64,000 nt of DNA from Neurospora intermedia (taxonomy: Eukaryota > Ascomycota > Sordariomycetes > Sordariales > Sordariaceae): positions 1,488,001-1,552,000 of the forward strand of contig BTPP01000002.1 in the NCBI GenBank assembly GCA_037102815.1. Direction: 5' to 3'. Under the pieces are notes generated by a model. That model saw only the letters and a list, made by a program, of their open reading frames with translations. It had not been told where the DNA came from and did not search any database. Made by a program: the position numbers and the translations under genes. This document shows, piece after piece, positions 44,501 through 57,500 of this stretch. The first letter of the stretch is position 1. Each line of letters begins with the position of its first letter.

Positions 44501-47100
44501 CTGAACTTGTCGATTCTGCAGCCGAACGGAGAGCAAAGAGACGATCCAAAAGAATTTCACCTGAAGGTGTCGAGTTCGACTTGCCGCCTGCGCCGCCCTC
44601 GCCCCCACCTGTCGCGCCCGATGCGCCAATTGACGACGAAATGGCAGAGTCAAGATCGCCTCGAAAGGAGAGGCCCAAGATCAATCGCCAAGGTACAGCT
44701 TGGGGTATGGAAGGGAAAAAGCCATCTTCGAGGCCAAAGATCGAACGGGAGCCAAGCGCAAAGAAAAGGACGGCGCACATCGAGACGCCCGAGAAGCCAC
44801 CACGGTTTAGAGAGAAGGATGCGGCGGCAGCCGTAGCAGCGCCAGCTCCGGTGCAAGCGCGCTTCGCTAGCGTCTTCACCAGTACCCCTCCACTGTCGCG
44901 ATCCATGTCCCAGCGCGAGAAGCGACTTGGTCCCAACGGCAAGCCCATCGCACGCAGATACTCGGATAGCACCAATGCCATCGCCAATCCTCCTGTTCCT
45001 CCTGCTGCTGCTTCCCCTCCGCCAGAAGATATCTCATCGAAGGCGGCAAAGGTCCTGGGCGTTGGCGCCCGCGGTCTCGGAGTTGGCCTTGGCCTTGCGA
45101 ATGGAATTCTTTCCCATGGCTTTGGGCGAGGTGCTCCTGCTGCGCCTACACGCAACAAGCCGAGTAAGTTTTTGTGTTGCCGTTTGTTGCAAGACAACGA
45201 TGTCGCTAACACATGTTTGTGCGACAATGCAGACTTGAACGATGACACGCCTGTGTCCGGTGCTAATGATCCTGATTTCAGCCCGACCAAGTCAGAACGC
45301 CGCAGGGCAAAGGTATGCGACAGCCCAACATTCGCTGCGTTGCAATCGAATCAGTCAGTTACTAATTACAAGTCGCAACAACAGCAATACATGTCCGAAG
45401 ACGACCACGTCATGTTCGAGATGCCCGATGCTGCACCCCCCGCTCGTCCCCCGGTTCGCCGCGTGAGTACCAGCAACGCCAACAAGAAGTCGGGCTTCAG
45501 CCTATTTGGCGTCTTTGGCTCGAAGCAACAGCAAGAACCGCCGCCGCGCCCCGAACCTCCTCGTCGAAGCCGAACAGCTCCTACATATCAGACTACAGAT
45601 GATGAAGGTGGCCGGCACCCCGCAGCCGCATTCGTCCCCGAGACCGACGCCGAGCGCGAAGCCCGCAGAGCCGCCCGTCGCGCACGCCGTGCAGAGAAAG
45701 AGGCAGCCGAGAGAGGCGCCGCCGTACATTCCGCTGAAGAGGCTCGTCGCCAAAAAGACGAAGCCCGTCGCGAACGTCGCAGAAAACAGGAGGAAGAGGA
45801 AGAGGCTCGGAGGCTAGAAGAGAAGGAAGCCCGTCGTGCCGAACGAAGAGCCCGTAAAGCAAGAGAGGAAGAAGATCGCCGTGCCAGAGAAGAGGAAGGA
45901 CGCCGTGCCAGAGAAGAGGAAGAACGCCGAGCTGAAGATCAAAGAGAAGCGGAGCGCGCCGAGCGGAGGAGAATACGGGCCGAACGAGCTGCTGCCGAGG
46001 CCGAAGCCGGACATCGTGACGTCAATGGCGGTAGACAACAAGATGAGCGGCGACGAACCACCCGGCGTATGCCTCCTGAGTCTGACCGTGAGCACGACCG
46101 CGACCGCGAAGATGACGAGGAACGGCGAAGGAGAAAAGAGGCCCGCCGTGCTGCCAAGGCCGCTCAGCTTGCTGCTGAAGCTGCTGCCGATGAGATGGAC
46201 AGGGCCAGGAGGGAGCGGAGGCCGAGAGAAAAGAGCACGGCCAGACCCGAACCACCGAGAGATGCGCCGCCAGATGAATACGTCTATCCAACTTCAAGAC
46301 AGCAATCCAAGGCTCGGAAGCAGGGGCAAGGACAGCATGACGGATGGCCACACTCGGGAACCACGTCGTGGGTTAAGGACCATGCTGAAGCTCCTGCTCC
46401 CCCATCGCCGCACGGGCCTGTGGGCGCCTTTGTCGACGACCATGCCAACGGGCACGTCAATGGTGGTGCACCACCACCGCCACCTCCACCTATCATGCGT
46501 CACGAGCTAGATGAGGAAGAGGCTGCTCGGCATGCAAGGAGAGAACGAAGAGCGCGTAGGGAGCAAAAGTACCACGCGGCTCAAGCGGCCGCTGAGGAAG
46601 CCGAGCGCGAGCGAGACCGTGAAAGGGGGGATGCGGCGTACGTTAGTGCGCATGATGATGAGAGGAGACGGACGAGAAGGAGAAGAGGTGATGAAGAACG
46701 ACCTGAGCGCGCCGTACGTGAGCGTGAGCGTGAGCGTGACCATGCTCGACAGCAGCAGCGAGACCACAGAGATCGCGACCCCCGAGACCGTGCCGAACGT
46801 AATCAGCGCGATCGAGACCAACGCGAGTACTACAGCGCTCGCGACGACCGGGAACAGCTTCCTCGTCCTCGGGAGCGGAAGCGTGGGGAACGGGCGGCCG
46901 ATTACGACGACCGTGATCCCCGTGCGGAGAGGGGAGACAGGGGAGACAGGGGAGACAGAGGAGACCGCGGAGGGGACCGGACTGGATCCGGCTCTGGCAG
47001 TGATGGGAGGGAGAACAGAAGGAGTGGCGGTGGTGGGCCTGGGGATCAGGGTCCTACGCCGAGGAGTAGTTGGTGGAAGAAGATTGCTAGGTTTGGCTAG
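38566..47100 (+). CDS. Giant disordered, repeat-rich charged protein (unrecognised)
   Basis: One frame of 2,844 codons, or about 2,797 if two in-frame introns near the 3' end (45164-45232 and 45313-45384) are removed. An upstream exon may add 86 residues. Regions: (1) residues 1-1200, Lys/Glu/Pro-rich, with some 12-15 copies of an acidic-Trp segment followed by a KKDKKK-like cluster, broken by poly-Pro and PEPEPEPE tracts; (2) about 1207-1612, a strongly charged coiled coil carrying three TPRRFT modules; (3) about 1700-2200, Pro-rich; (4) about 2360-2760, an Arg/Glu coiled coil; (5) RGD-like repeats and the C-terminus SWWKKIARFG. Short aromatic-glycine patches recur. I do not recognise it. 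The style recalls fungal leashin or septal-pore-associated proteins, but that is analogy only. Confidence 0.85.
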   Translation: MSRRSRLPSALYAPQEEDSRWSSYTPRDPTATAQRAQKSQPSRSSLPRPVSSSIPRPVATIPRSDPKRRGKDDDSYPDSSPWPWLDPDQDDEFRQVAKKSKQKKKTGGGGGGGGAQQPKQTNNDGGEGSQKEGDDGGYDGKSNGGDASNGAGGGPGKSGNEGDKGDGDKKDDKPKKEAVDDEGQKKDDEEKEAESANKLPLDDDWNQTTSKIRQKVKRGDAIGSVTQDKPTPRSLDDKAKSHGNSDKSNDLDEVKLDTATSINANRVSTDNASIDNRSSENKSSGERTSSDSKPSGFPWSALWGGGLKWGAGSHKEQPKTQVKHEDKLENDPWAKSKNTKTFPGSFDAAEETREEPAVTEPKSDTKGDLDDKQPGMNGEYSANEKKQDSDDDKYRVDNMYAKGVKKDERKDDHDEGFVVSTKKSKKSKNNTSAWDVEPDAWQEPVVEPKTEPKPELTKTTDLEPEDDFFETFPAVKKKNEKSSTRLGQSSRLDAFAPTLKKSNPDPWEVFGAKKKKTRIGAAEEPMIRTRKADPELLPAERSSPIAELEPEIGPIDDEKLEPILPYKPPTKKAWWDEPPGPPSPVKSKKKKGKYDIADEPLREPDLEEEPIEESKFKTDKPVEEDDFWNHYQTTAKKDKKKSKRAELSEEAVPPPPPPPPPPPVEPVETFPWDDVPIKKNKKGRRGQTEPEPPPPPPVELEPVAEPEPEPEPEPVSGPPPFPESDEEGEHPGGWFSSFLHKADKKKSRHTSPMHPPLEEPEPVQPVPEPEPEPQPEPEKNVEDDPWDYPISKKDKRKKKGKTSEPIPPPPPPPPEPSQRPKSSKYNKEDEYDLYSASSSKKSKRDKKGYVEPVLSPEPYVSGPAEEVISELEDPEPEFDAEPELEAQPEDAAVSDREERQSHDEWGYSKRDKDKKKKKKGIEIEVKSKTESRSSRKPEPEPEPDSKRKKGKDSIWSLPSDPKKDKKKRRGELDEDSKPLSSPAPDPPDVWDDDYQDHKKKSAISDAWANYSNKDKKKGKNAVDVLMGLNKSGDPLADSARQSPPSPSHRPGGFFESWETDSDHDNHHKHRKRSKDSLQKPYSIEEPSLDDVWGATMSSKRKKKANAGTNNAPVEVVVDHVPDSMQPDFVEGSRDDKYNQDDSKPESNSYGSSFWGWGGFAKSSSKSSNKESSLHDEPAPPPPPPPAPTPPLDEPELDIWADDDDEPQAVVKAEKEDKKKSKDKKSKDKEPKLSEKELKKLEKEKKKAEKEEARRRLKEAKELEEELKRNAREAKELDEALRRKAERERELEEQAQREAEEQAAREEEERRLQEEEEQRQREEEERRLQEEEECRQREAEEQARIAEEEARIAAEEQARQEEEKKLAKEKAKLDEEAAELETLRLKKEKTPRRFTMREQRRLDILASKFEEIARKRQEEEDERQRAEEEAARIAEEEARIAAEEQARKEEEERIAREVAELEEEDAEFQALRFKKANSPRRFTTKDQQRLQQIIKQRRERKRLKQEEEERKQREEEEERQRQAEEEARLAAEEQARKDEEARLAEEARIAEEEARIAEEEALLAKDEAELEALTNKKAKTPRRFTLMDGRRLDVLTKDVNRRREEKAAREAAKKAAEEASPEAADQPGDEWQDADEGQGQSNGEDPEAAAIKEATERAIRQAEEEAEGKQTKKSSRAKGKSKADPLDDMQLTPEQVDELLGDSSKRDKSVDSQPKEDKPDTNNHAPGGFSLWGAAKRGIFGFGGGGGWEDHNEQQPGAPEPEPSAEDNEAAMAAGGVIGGVPPELWDATPKAVSPSPEPTAEPVAYPAKPTKSKKAAGSKSKSKIADRLRVFESLDAGAATPADTDGGPPPAAPSTPPPQHSGYPPPPPAPYLVRSPPSPTISPVVAVAVSPPAQREERRKSSRRSRDKDRGYSRDDDNDYYLSVPPPPPPPPPVAAPSGAPPGGFPGGFPIDDDDDDHRPSRDMHGDLHDNDPENHREPELVDSAAERRAKRRSKRISPEGVEFDLPPAPPSPPPVAPDAPIDDEMAESRSPRKERPKINRQGTAWGMEGKKPSSRPKIEREPSAKKRTAHIETPEKPPRFREKDAAAAVAAPAPVQARFASVFTSTPPLSRSMSQREKRLGPNGKPIARRYSDSTNAIANPPVPPAAASPPPEDISSKAAKVLGVGARGLGVGLGLANGILSHGFGRGAPAAPTRNKPSKFLCCRLLQDNDVANTCLCDNADLNDDTPVSGANDPDFSPTKSERRRAKVCDSPTFAALQSNQSVTNYKSQQQQYMSEDDHVMFEMPDAAPPARPPVRRVSTSNANKKSGFSLFGVFGSKQQQEPPPRPEPPRRSRTAPTYQTTDDEGGRHPAAAFVPETDAEREARRAARRARRAEKEAAERGAAVHSAEEARRQKDEARRERRRKQEEEEEARRLEEKEARRAERRARKAREEEDRRAREEEGRRAREEEERRAEDQREAERAERRRIRAERAAAEAEAGHRDVNGGRQQDERRRTTRRMPPESDREHDRDREDDEERRRRKEARRAAKAAQLAAEAAADEMDRARRERRPREKSTARPEPPRDAPPDEYVYPTSRQQSKARKQGQGQHDGWPHSGTTSWVKDHAEAPAPPSPHGPVGAFVDDHANGHVNGGAPPPPPPPIMRHELDEEEAARHARRERRARREQKYHAAQAAAEEAERERDRERGDAAYVSAHDDERRRTRRRRGDEERPERAVRERERERDHARQQQRDHRDRDPRDRAERNQRDRDQREYYSARDDREQLPRPRERKRGERAADYDDRDPRAERGDRGDRGDRGDRGGDRTGSGSGSDGRENRRSGGGGPGDQGPTPRSSWWKKIARFG
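42697..43341 (+). repeat. Three copies of an L-x2-KK-x2-[TS]PRRFT module
   Basis: Within the giant protein's coiled coil, the segments LRLKKEKTPRRFTMREQRRL, FKKANSPRRFTTKDQQRL and NKKAKTPRRFTLMDGRRL centre on residues 1389, 1477 and 1579 (numbered from the Met at 38566). Each follows a run of EEEARIAEE-type heptads, so the larger repeat is about 88-102 residues. Confidence 0.9.
46930..46965 (+). repeat. Four tandem 9-bp units coding Arg-Gly-Asp
   Basis: The unit AGGGGAGAC is repeated four times (the last with AGA for AGG) near the giant gene's 3' end, giving RGDRGDRGDRGD. This is probably slippage-derived and a likely polymorphic site. Confidence 0.9.
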
Positions 47101-47942
47101 TGATATTCTCCCAGTGGTTTTTCGAATTTCCTTGTTGCTTACTATGAAACGAAATCGGTTCGGCTGGAGTTCCGTGTTTGGGGGAGTTATTGTTGTATGA
47201 TTTCATGGTTTGGGCCACCACCATATATGAATGTGGGATGAGTGTGGGAATCAGGGGGCATGGAGTTCAAGGAACATATGATTGTGGTTTTTTCTCTTGG
47301 GTCGGTTCCGAGGAGCATAATGTCTGCCCCCATCCGGTCGCTTGTAACATTTACTTGTTCATGAGAGTGTTTATGATTTGATGATATACACGGATGATGA
47401 CGAAGAGATAATAATGACACTGTTTTAACAACGTCGTACTTTTACGGTTACAAGGTGGATGTTAAAGTTGGTGTAAGAATGGCTGGGTTCTCTGGATCGA
47501 TCAGTCTGTCGGAGAAGAGTACAATCTCTGGTCTCGTTATAGTATGGAGATATTGCTATAGACAGCTGTTTGAATTATCTGTGTCGTTGTGTCATTGTGT
47601 GCTCATCGTTATCTTTGCCTGTGCGATGGTTCCTGTGCCGATAGGTTGGTACATATTGAACGGTTCGTCTCGTCTCTGTCCTATCTCTCCGAGGCCTTCA
47701 CTCGCTGATCACTCTTTAGACCGTCACCGAAATGTACTGCGAAGAAAACATTCCAAAACAGCTCATCATTATCTAGAATCCCCCCTTTCCATTTTACCCC
47801 CTGGGTATATAAATATAACTACCAGACATTATCCATTACATAACGTTACGTTAAGCATGTCAAACAAAAGACATTTCTCATTCACGAATCGAATCGAATC
47901 CCCCCTTTTCCAGGACCATCTTCACCGACCAACCCACTTAGC
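47101..47942. other. Intergenic: convergent 3' regions
   Basis: This lies between the giant gene and the NADase gene. A CGAATCGAATCGAATCC tandem sits at 47885-47902. No gene is seen. Confidence 0.5.
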
Positions 47943-51640
<3,698 letters not shown>

Positions 51641-52426
51641 CTATTTCTTGATGCCCTTGCTGTCGAGGAAGGCCTTGAGGATGTTGACAAAGTTCTCGAG
51701 AGCTGCGAGGTACTCCTTGAGCTGGGCGTTGACCTTGTCCTGGTCGTCACCGAGCTTGGTATAGAAGTCCTTGCGGTAAGGGCAAGCGCTCATGGCGGCG
51801 CTGAAGATGGGCTTGATGAGGAAGCTGTGGTGGGGCTTGAGGGTGACATCGTAGGCAGCGCGGAAGGAGGTGGAAAGCTCCTGGTCAGCGGCGGCGACGT
51901 TGTTGGCAAGACCTTTGCAAGTGAACTCGAGACCCCTGGAGGTTTGCCTGTCAGTATACCGTTCCTTCTTCTTCTTCTTCTTCTGGAGCCGTCCAGCCTA
52001 ATGTTCTCTTACCTGACGAGCCAGAGCAGAGCCTGGCCGGCCTTGTTCTCCTTAGCCTTCTGCTCGTTGTTCACAAGGTCCTGGAGAGTCTCGGACTCGG
52101 TAGGGGCGGCAAGAAAACGCTGGCGGATTTTCTAGAACAAATGGAAGCACATTGTTAGCTAGCTGCACTCGGCGTATGTATGGAACCTCGGTCAATGCTG
52201 GACTGGACAGCTGACGCACCTCGACATTGCCGAGCATGTCGCTCTTGACGGGGGAGAAGGCGGCAGAGCCGAGCACATCGAAGATTGAGACTAGCGACTC
52301 GGCAGCCTCGAGGAACTCGGTGGTGGGAATGGCATTCCCATTGTCGGCCTGGACGGGGACGTCGGTGAAGGAACGCTTGAGGGTGTTGAGGTAGGTACCT
52401 CCGGGGGGGATCTGGCCGGTAGACAT
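51641..52426 (-). CDS. het-c2: HET-C2-like glycolipid transfer protein
   Basis: Three exons: 52426-52220, 52131-52013 and 51935-51641 (introns 88 and 77 bp), giving 206 residues, the normal size for a single GLTP domain. The first helix pair has FDVLGSAAFSPVKSDMLGNV, which holds the Asp, Asn and Lys that bind the sugar headgroup in this family. ALLWLVRGLEFTC supplies the stacking Trp, and LKPHHSFLIKP the conserved His. The protein closely resembles Podospora HET-C2, which moves glucosylceramide-type lipids between membranes and whose alleles control vegetative incompatibility against HET-D/HET-E. It is unrelated to Neurospora het-c, a glycine-rich surface protein. No signal peptide is seen, so it should be cytosolic. 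An incompatibility role here is only a possibility. Confidence 0.93.
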
Positions 52427-54085
52427 GATGGTGGTAGTGGTGGTGGTGGTGGTTGTTGAGTGGATTGGTGGTGATGACAATGAAGATGGTTAGTTTGAAA
52501 AACGAAAGAGATGAAGAAAGACAAGTCAGATGTTTAGAAGCAGCAACGGACTCGACGGAACGTGGTGGGAAAGGGGGTCGGTCACTCCATGGCGGAGTGG
52601 AACAGTGGAACTTGAAACTGTCACCATCCCCAATCATTCGACCGTGCCCCGCCCAGAGCTAGGGGACAAAGTACCTGAAGGCGGCTGTGCTAGGCTCGCT
52701 AGGGCAAAGAGTACATGTCCTGACACGCGGCAACCAAGAAGGTGCCCCCTCCCCCGCAAATCTGCTGTGTCCCTAGCTCCTCGTCCACTGAAGCGGGTGG
52801 TCCCTTTGAAACGCACGGTGTTGAGGGGGTTACAGCACGCAGGAATGGAAAAGGAAGATTCAATATTCTACAGTAATTGGCTTTAAGTTGTTTCGAACAC
52901 GAGAACACACTTTGAACCCTTGATGTTGCGATAGGGAAAGCTTCCCCTTGCCTTGCTACACTACCTAGCTACCTACATAGGTAAGTACTCCTTATCGATT
53001 AGGGAAGAGTACCTTTGTGGTTCAGGCCGCGCGGTAGGAACGAAGGAACAGGACGATGCTTCTCAACAGCATGACGAGGATACCGCGGAATTGTAGCCAA
53101 GTATTGGTCAGAGAGGTGCTCAAGACCCACTATCCTGCGCTTGGAGCTCCCCAGTGGATTCGCGTTCCTGAAAGTCTCGAACTCGTCCATGAGTGAGGAC
53201 TTCCCTCCACGACCAAAAACCCATTTGACCGAGGCGCAGCTCAGCTGTCTTGTATCAATTGGACCCTCAAGGCCTCTTCAGAACATGGCAGTCTTTATAA
53301 TCGACATTGTCAATTTCAGACAATCCAAGCCTGTCAGCTTCAATTAACGGAACAGCATGCGGCGCACACTCACACAAACACACAGGCCACGCGGTCGCAT
53401 CAAATGCAATGCAATGCGGCAACACAAGAACTGCTAGCATGACGTCATTCCGAAGCCATGTTGGTGATGATGGTTTACATAGCCGCTTCCCTTTGGTGTT
53501 CGATGTTTTTTTTTTCCCTTTCTTTCACCGAACCCGGTCTTCCACTTGACGGCTGGACCTTTGCGCCTCTTGTGTAATTGCAGCGACTTCTTCCCTCGGC
53601 CAACCAGAATTACGCGGAGCAAGAAAAGGTGATGACCAAGGCGGATCAGAGATGCCGAGGGTTGGGGAAGTCGCATCACTCGCACGTTATTCCGCCCTAA
53701 ACCGCCCTCTCCATGTTTCTTGGAAGCACCCGAACATCCTAGGCACACGTAGTATTCAACCCACAGTATTCTCGAACCTTGTTTATTCTCCGAGCCAACT
53801 TTTCTTTCTCGACGGCATTCTGATTCTCGTCATCCTCCCCCCTGGTCCAAGCGGGCTTCCCTTCCTTCCACTCAGCATCCTTGTTGCGCTTACCCTTTTT
53901 CTTCTTAATAAAGAACAGTCTTCCGTCGTTTATCTAGAGTAGCAAGCACCCTACATACTTTAGCGCCTCCGCCTTGCTGGCCTAGTCGGAATTCCCAGAT
54001 ACCCTTTCAATTCTTTACAGAAAGTCAACATCACATTCATTGTTTCGCCAAATTGTGCTTCTGAGCATCAAGCACTGCCACAACA
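52427..54085. other. Intergenic: divergent promoters, 1.66 kb
   Basis: This is the upstream region of the GLTP gene (leftward) and the phospholipase D gene (rightward). A GGT-type trinucleotide run lies at 52431-52457, and TACCTA words occur near 52960-52985. No gene is seen. Confidence 0.5.
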
Positions 54086-56957
54086 ATGGCTACCGATCTG
54101 GCTGCAGATGGTGGTCCTGCTCAGAACCATAAACAAGAACATAAAAGGAGCACCAGCGAAAAGCTCAAGCATCCCTTTCGCGAGCTCCGCGAAAAGCTGG
54201 CCAATAGCAGTTTACACGAACATCTGGTCCACGAGAAGCACAAAATCGGAAAGTTCAAAAACTTGGTCAACCCCCAGCATCGCCATGACGAGGAACACGA
54301 AATAGCCTGCGACGAAAAGCGAACAAGCATCTGCACCTCCCATCGTTTCGAGTCCTTCTTTCCTGAGCGGGATGGCAACAATATCAAGTGGTATGTCGAC
54401 GGCAGAGACTACTTTTGGGTAAGTTGACTTCCTCTGATCATGCAGATAATTCCAGCTTACAACCATGCTAGGCTGTCTCTGTAGCTCTCGAAAAGGCAAA
54501 AGAGACCATTTACATTGCCGATTGGTGGCTTTCCCCCGAACTCTTCCTGCGTCGTCCTCCCGCCTATAACCAAGAGTGGAGGCTTGACCAGATTCTCAAA
54601 CGTCGTGCTGAAGCCGGCGTCAAGATCTATGTCATTGTATACCGCGAAGTCGAAGCCGCGATTACTTGCAATTCTGCCCATACCAAGCATGCCCTACAGG
54701 CACTCTGCCCAGAAGGCTCACCGGGGCACGGAAACATCACGGTCATGCGCCATCCCGACCACAATGTCCTGGAAAACGTTGCCGACATGACTTTTTACTG
54801 GGCCCATCACGAAAAGTTCCTTGTCATTGACTACGAAATGGCCTTCATTGGTGGCCTCGATCTCTGCTTCGGCCGTTGGGACTACCATCAGCACAGCTTA
54901 TCTGATATGCACCCTGAAGGTATCGCCAACGAGATCTGGCCCGGTCAAGACTTCAACAACAATCGTATCATGGACTTCAAAAACGTCAAGGATTGGAAGC
55001 AGAACGAGCTGTCCAAGGCAGAGCATGGCCGTATGCCGTGGCATGATGTCGCCATGGGTGTGCTGGGTCCCTGTGTCTACGACATTGCTGAACACTTCGT
55101 TCTTCGCTGGAATTTTATCAAGCGAGACAAGTACAAGCGTGACAAGCGCTATGACTGGATTGAGCTACAAGGACGGCAAGGCGAAGATGAAGATCTAGTC
55201 GGAGTCCAGAGGCCCAGATTTCCTGTGGGCGAGTACGTCGTTCATCCACTCACTCCCCTCGCCAGCAAACCTATCGTCGACCGAGGCACCATACACGCCC
55301 AACTCGTCCGCTCCAGTGCTGACTGGTCGAGCGGAATCCTTACCGAGCACTCGATCCAGAATGCTTATAGCGACATTATTCGCAACGCACAGCACTACGT
55401 CTACATCGAGAACCAATTCTTCATCACGGCCACTGGAAAAGAACAATCACCCATCCACAACACTATAGGCCGCGCCATAGTAGACGCCGTAGTCCGTGCT
55501 GCCAAGGAAGGCAGAAAGTTCCGCGTTATTATTCTCATTCCTGCTATTCCTGGTTTTGCGGGTGACCTTCGCGATAATGCAGCTTTGGGTACCCGTGCCA
55601 TCATGGACTACCAGTACAAGTCCATCTGCCGTGGAGAGCACAGCATCTTTGAGCAGATCCGCAAGGAAGGAGTGGATCCCAACCAGCACATCTTCTTCTT
55701 CAACTTGCGGAGTTACGATCGACTTAATAGGACTGCTGCTGAGAAAAGAATGGAACAAGAAGCTGGAGTGTCGTACCAGGAACTCCAGCGAGCCCAGGCG
55801 GAGGAAGTCATGAGTGAAGGAATCCACGGCACCTACGATCCCCAAGGTGGCCGTGATTCCCACATGGGCAGCCGAAGAGATCAAAAAGACAACCTGCAGG
55901 ATTCTGAAGAGCAGAAGCACAGCCGTGATGCGAAGAAGCGGTTCGAGGAAGCTAGGAGCAAGGTAGAAAAGGAAGGGACCGGCGGCGATGAAAAGGTGAG
56001 CGCATACGCTAACGCCGACGGCGAGCTGGACGGCAACATCAATGGAGGCCACTTGAACGGCAACAACCCGAACGCCTCGGAAACCAGTAGCCCGTCGAGG
56101 GGTAAAGACAATACCCGCACTCAGTCCAATTTTACCGTCGCCCACCACGCCATGGCCCACACAGGATCCGTAGCCGATGTCAGCTGGAACGGCGAGCCTG
56201 AAGACGAAATCAACAACTGGATCCAGGAGGAGCTCTACGTGCACGCCAAGGTGCTTATCGCGGACGACCGCATCGTCATCTGCGGCTCCAGCAACCTCAA
56301 CGATCGCAGCCAGCTGGGCTATCACGACAGCGAGCTAAGCATCATTATGGAGGACAAGAAGACAGTCCAGACTACCATGGACGGCCAGCCGTTCGAGGCC
56401 GGGTGGCACGCTACCTCGCTACGTCGGTACTTGTGGCGGGAGCATCTCGGTCTCCTGCCGCCGCAGGATCTGGACGCTAGTGGTGATCCGAATGCGCAGC
56501 CACCGGGCGATGACTCGCCCAATGATGCGTGGGAGCGGCATGAGAGCTGGAAGCTGGTGGAGGATCCTATGAGCGATGAGCTGTGGGAAATGTGGACGAG
56601 TAGAGCGACCAAGAATACCGAAGTATTCCGGCACTTGTTCCATGCTGATCCTGATGATCACGGTAAGCTTTTCCCCTAGCTACAAGCCCCCCTCCCCCCC
56701 TTTTTTTTTCTCGTAATGACTCAACTAACCATCAACAAAAAGTGAAAACCTTTGACGAATACAATGCCTTCCTCCCCGCCAAGGGCGTCAAACCAGGTCA
56801 CATCTTTGACCGATACATGCCGCCCGAAGACGCCCGGAAGAAGCTGAGTCAAGTGAAGGGGCATCTAGTATGGATGCCGCTCGACTTCCTCAAGGATGCG
56901 GACATGGCAGAGCGCGGGCTTCAGGTGAACTCGTGGACCGAAAGTGTTTATACCTAG
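54086..56957 (+). CDS. Phospholipase D
   Basis: Three exons: 54086-54418, 54472-56662 and 56743-56957 (introns 53 and 80 bp), giving 912 residues. Both HKD half-sites are present: HHEKFLVID (H224, K226) followed by GGLDLCFGRWD, and VHAKVLIADD (H702, K704) followed by GSSNLNDRSQLG. Conserved IENQFFI and the eukaryotic PLD core around them are intact. There is no PX or PH domain: the N-terminal 100 residues are basic and charged. A disordered insert rich in Asp, Asn and Gly (about residues 590-690) separates the two halves, which suggests a recent species-specific expansion. Known role: hydrolysis of phosphatidylcholine to phosphatidic acid and choline. Short fungal PLDs of this form (PldA-like) act in hyphal growth and secretion. 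Confidence 0.93.
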
Positions 56958-57445
56958 GTGGGCGTGCCACGGTGGGTGCGATTGAGGCTTATTGATTGGA
57001 CTGAGAGGATGTATGTTTGAGTACTGTGTAATATAAAAGGGGGGAGGCTTGAGGAGGTATGTTCTAATCAGTAATGTCTTCCGAGACACAGGTCTCTCAT
57101 GACGACGAATGAATGGAATGGCCAACGGGAAAGGATGAGTTGGATGGCGCGTGAGGGTATTATTATCATTCCTAAGTGTAATACTGTTAGTGAATATGAA
57201 TATAATGACCTGGACTAATGATGTATCTTGAGTGTGGTCGAAGTGTGCTTATCGATGTCTGAGTTGTTTAGGTGCTGAAGAGACAGTGGTGATTGAGCAG
57301 AACCATAGGACGGTAAGGTGTACAGGTTGAAGTTTGTTGGTTTATGGCATCACCACAACCTTCAAAGGGGAAAAAAAAAACAAAAAAAAAAAAGAACCCA
57401 AGGCAAGGAGGAGAATCAGAATGTTACAATGGTTGTCGAAGAGAG

Positions 57446-57500
<55 letters not shown>

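Noticed and set aside
45160-45235. A Cys-rich zinc-binding knuckle in the giant protein
   Set aside because: The cysteines lie wholly within a segment with consensus donor, branch site and acceptor, so it is better explained as an intron.
51641-52426. Equating the GLTP gene with Neurospora het-c
   Set aside because: Neurospora het-c encodes a glycine-rich surface protein. This gene is the Podospora HET-C2-type lipid transfer protein.
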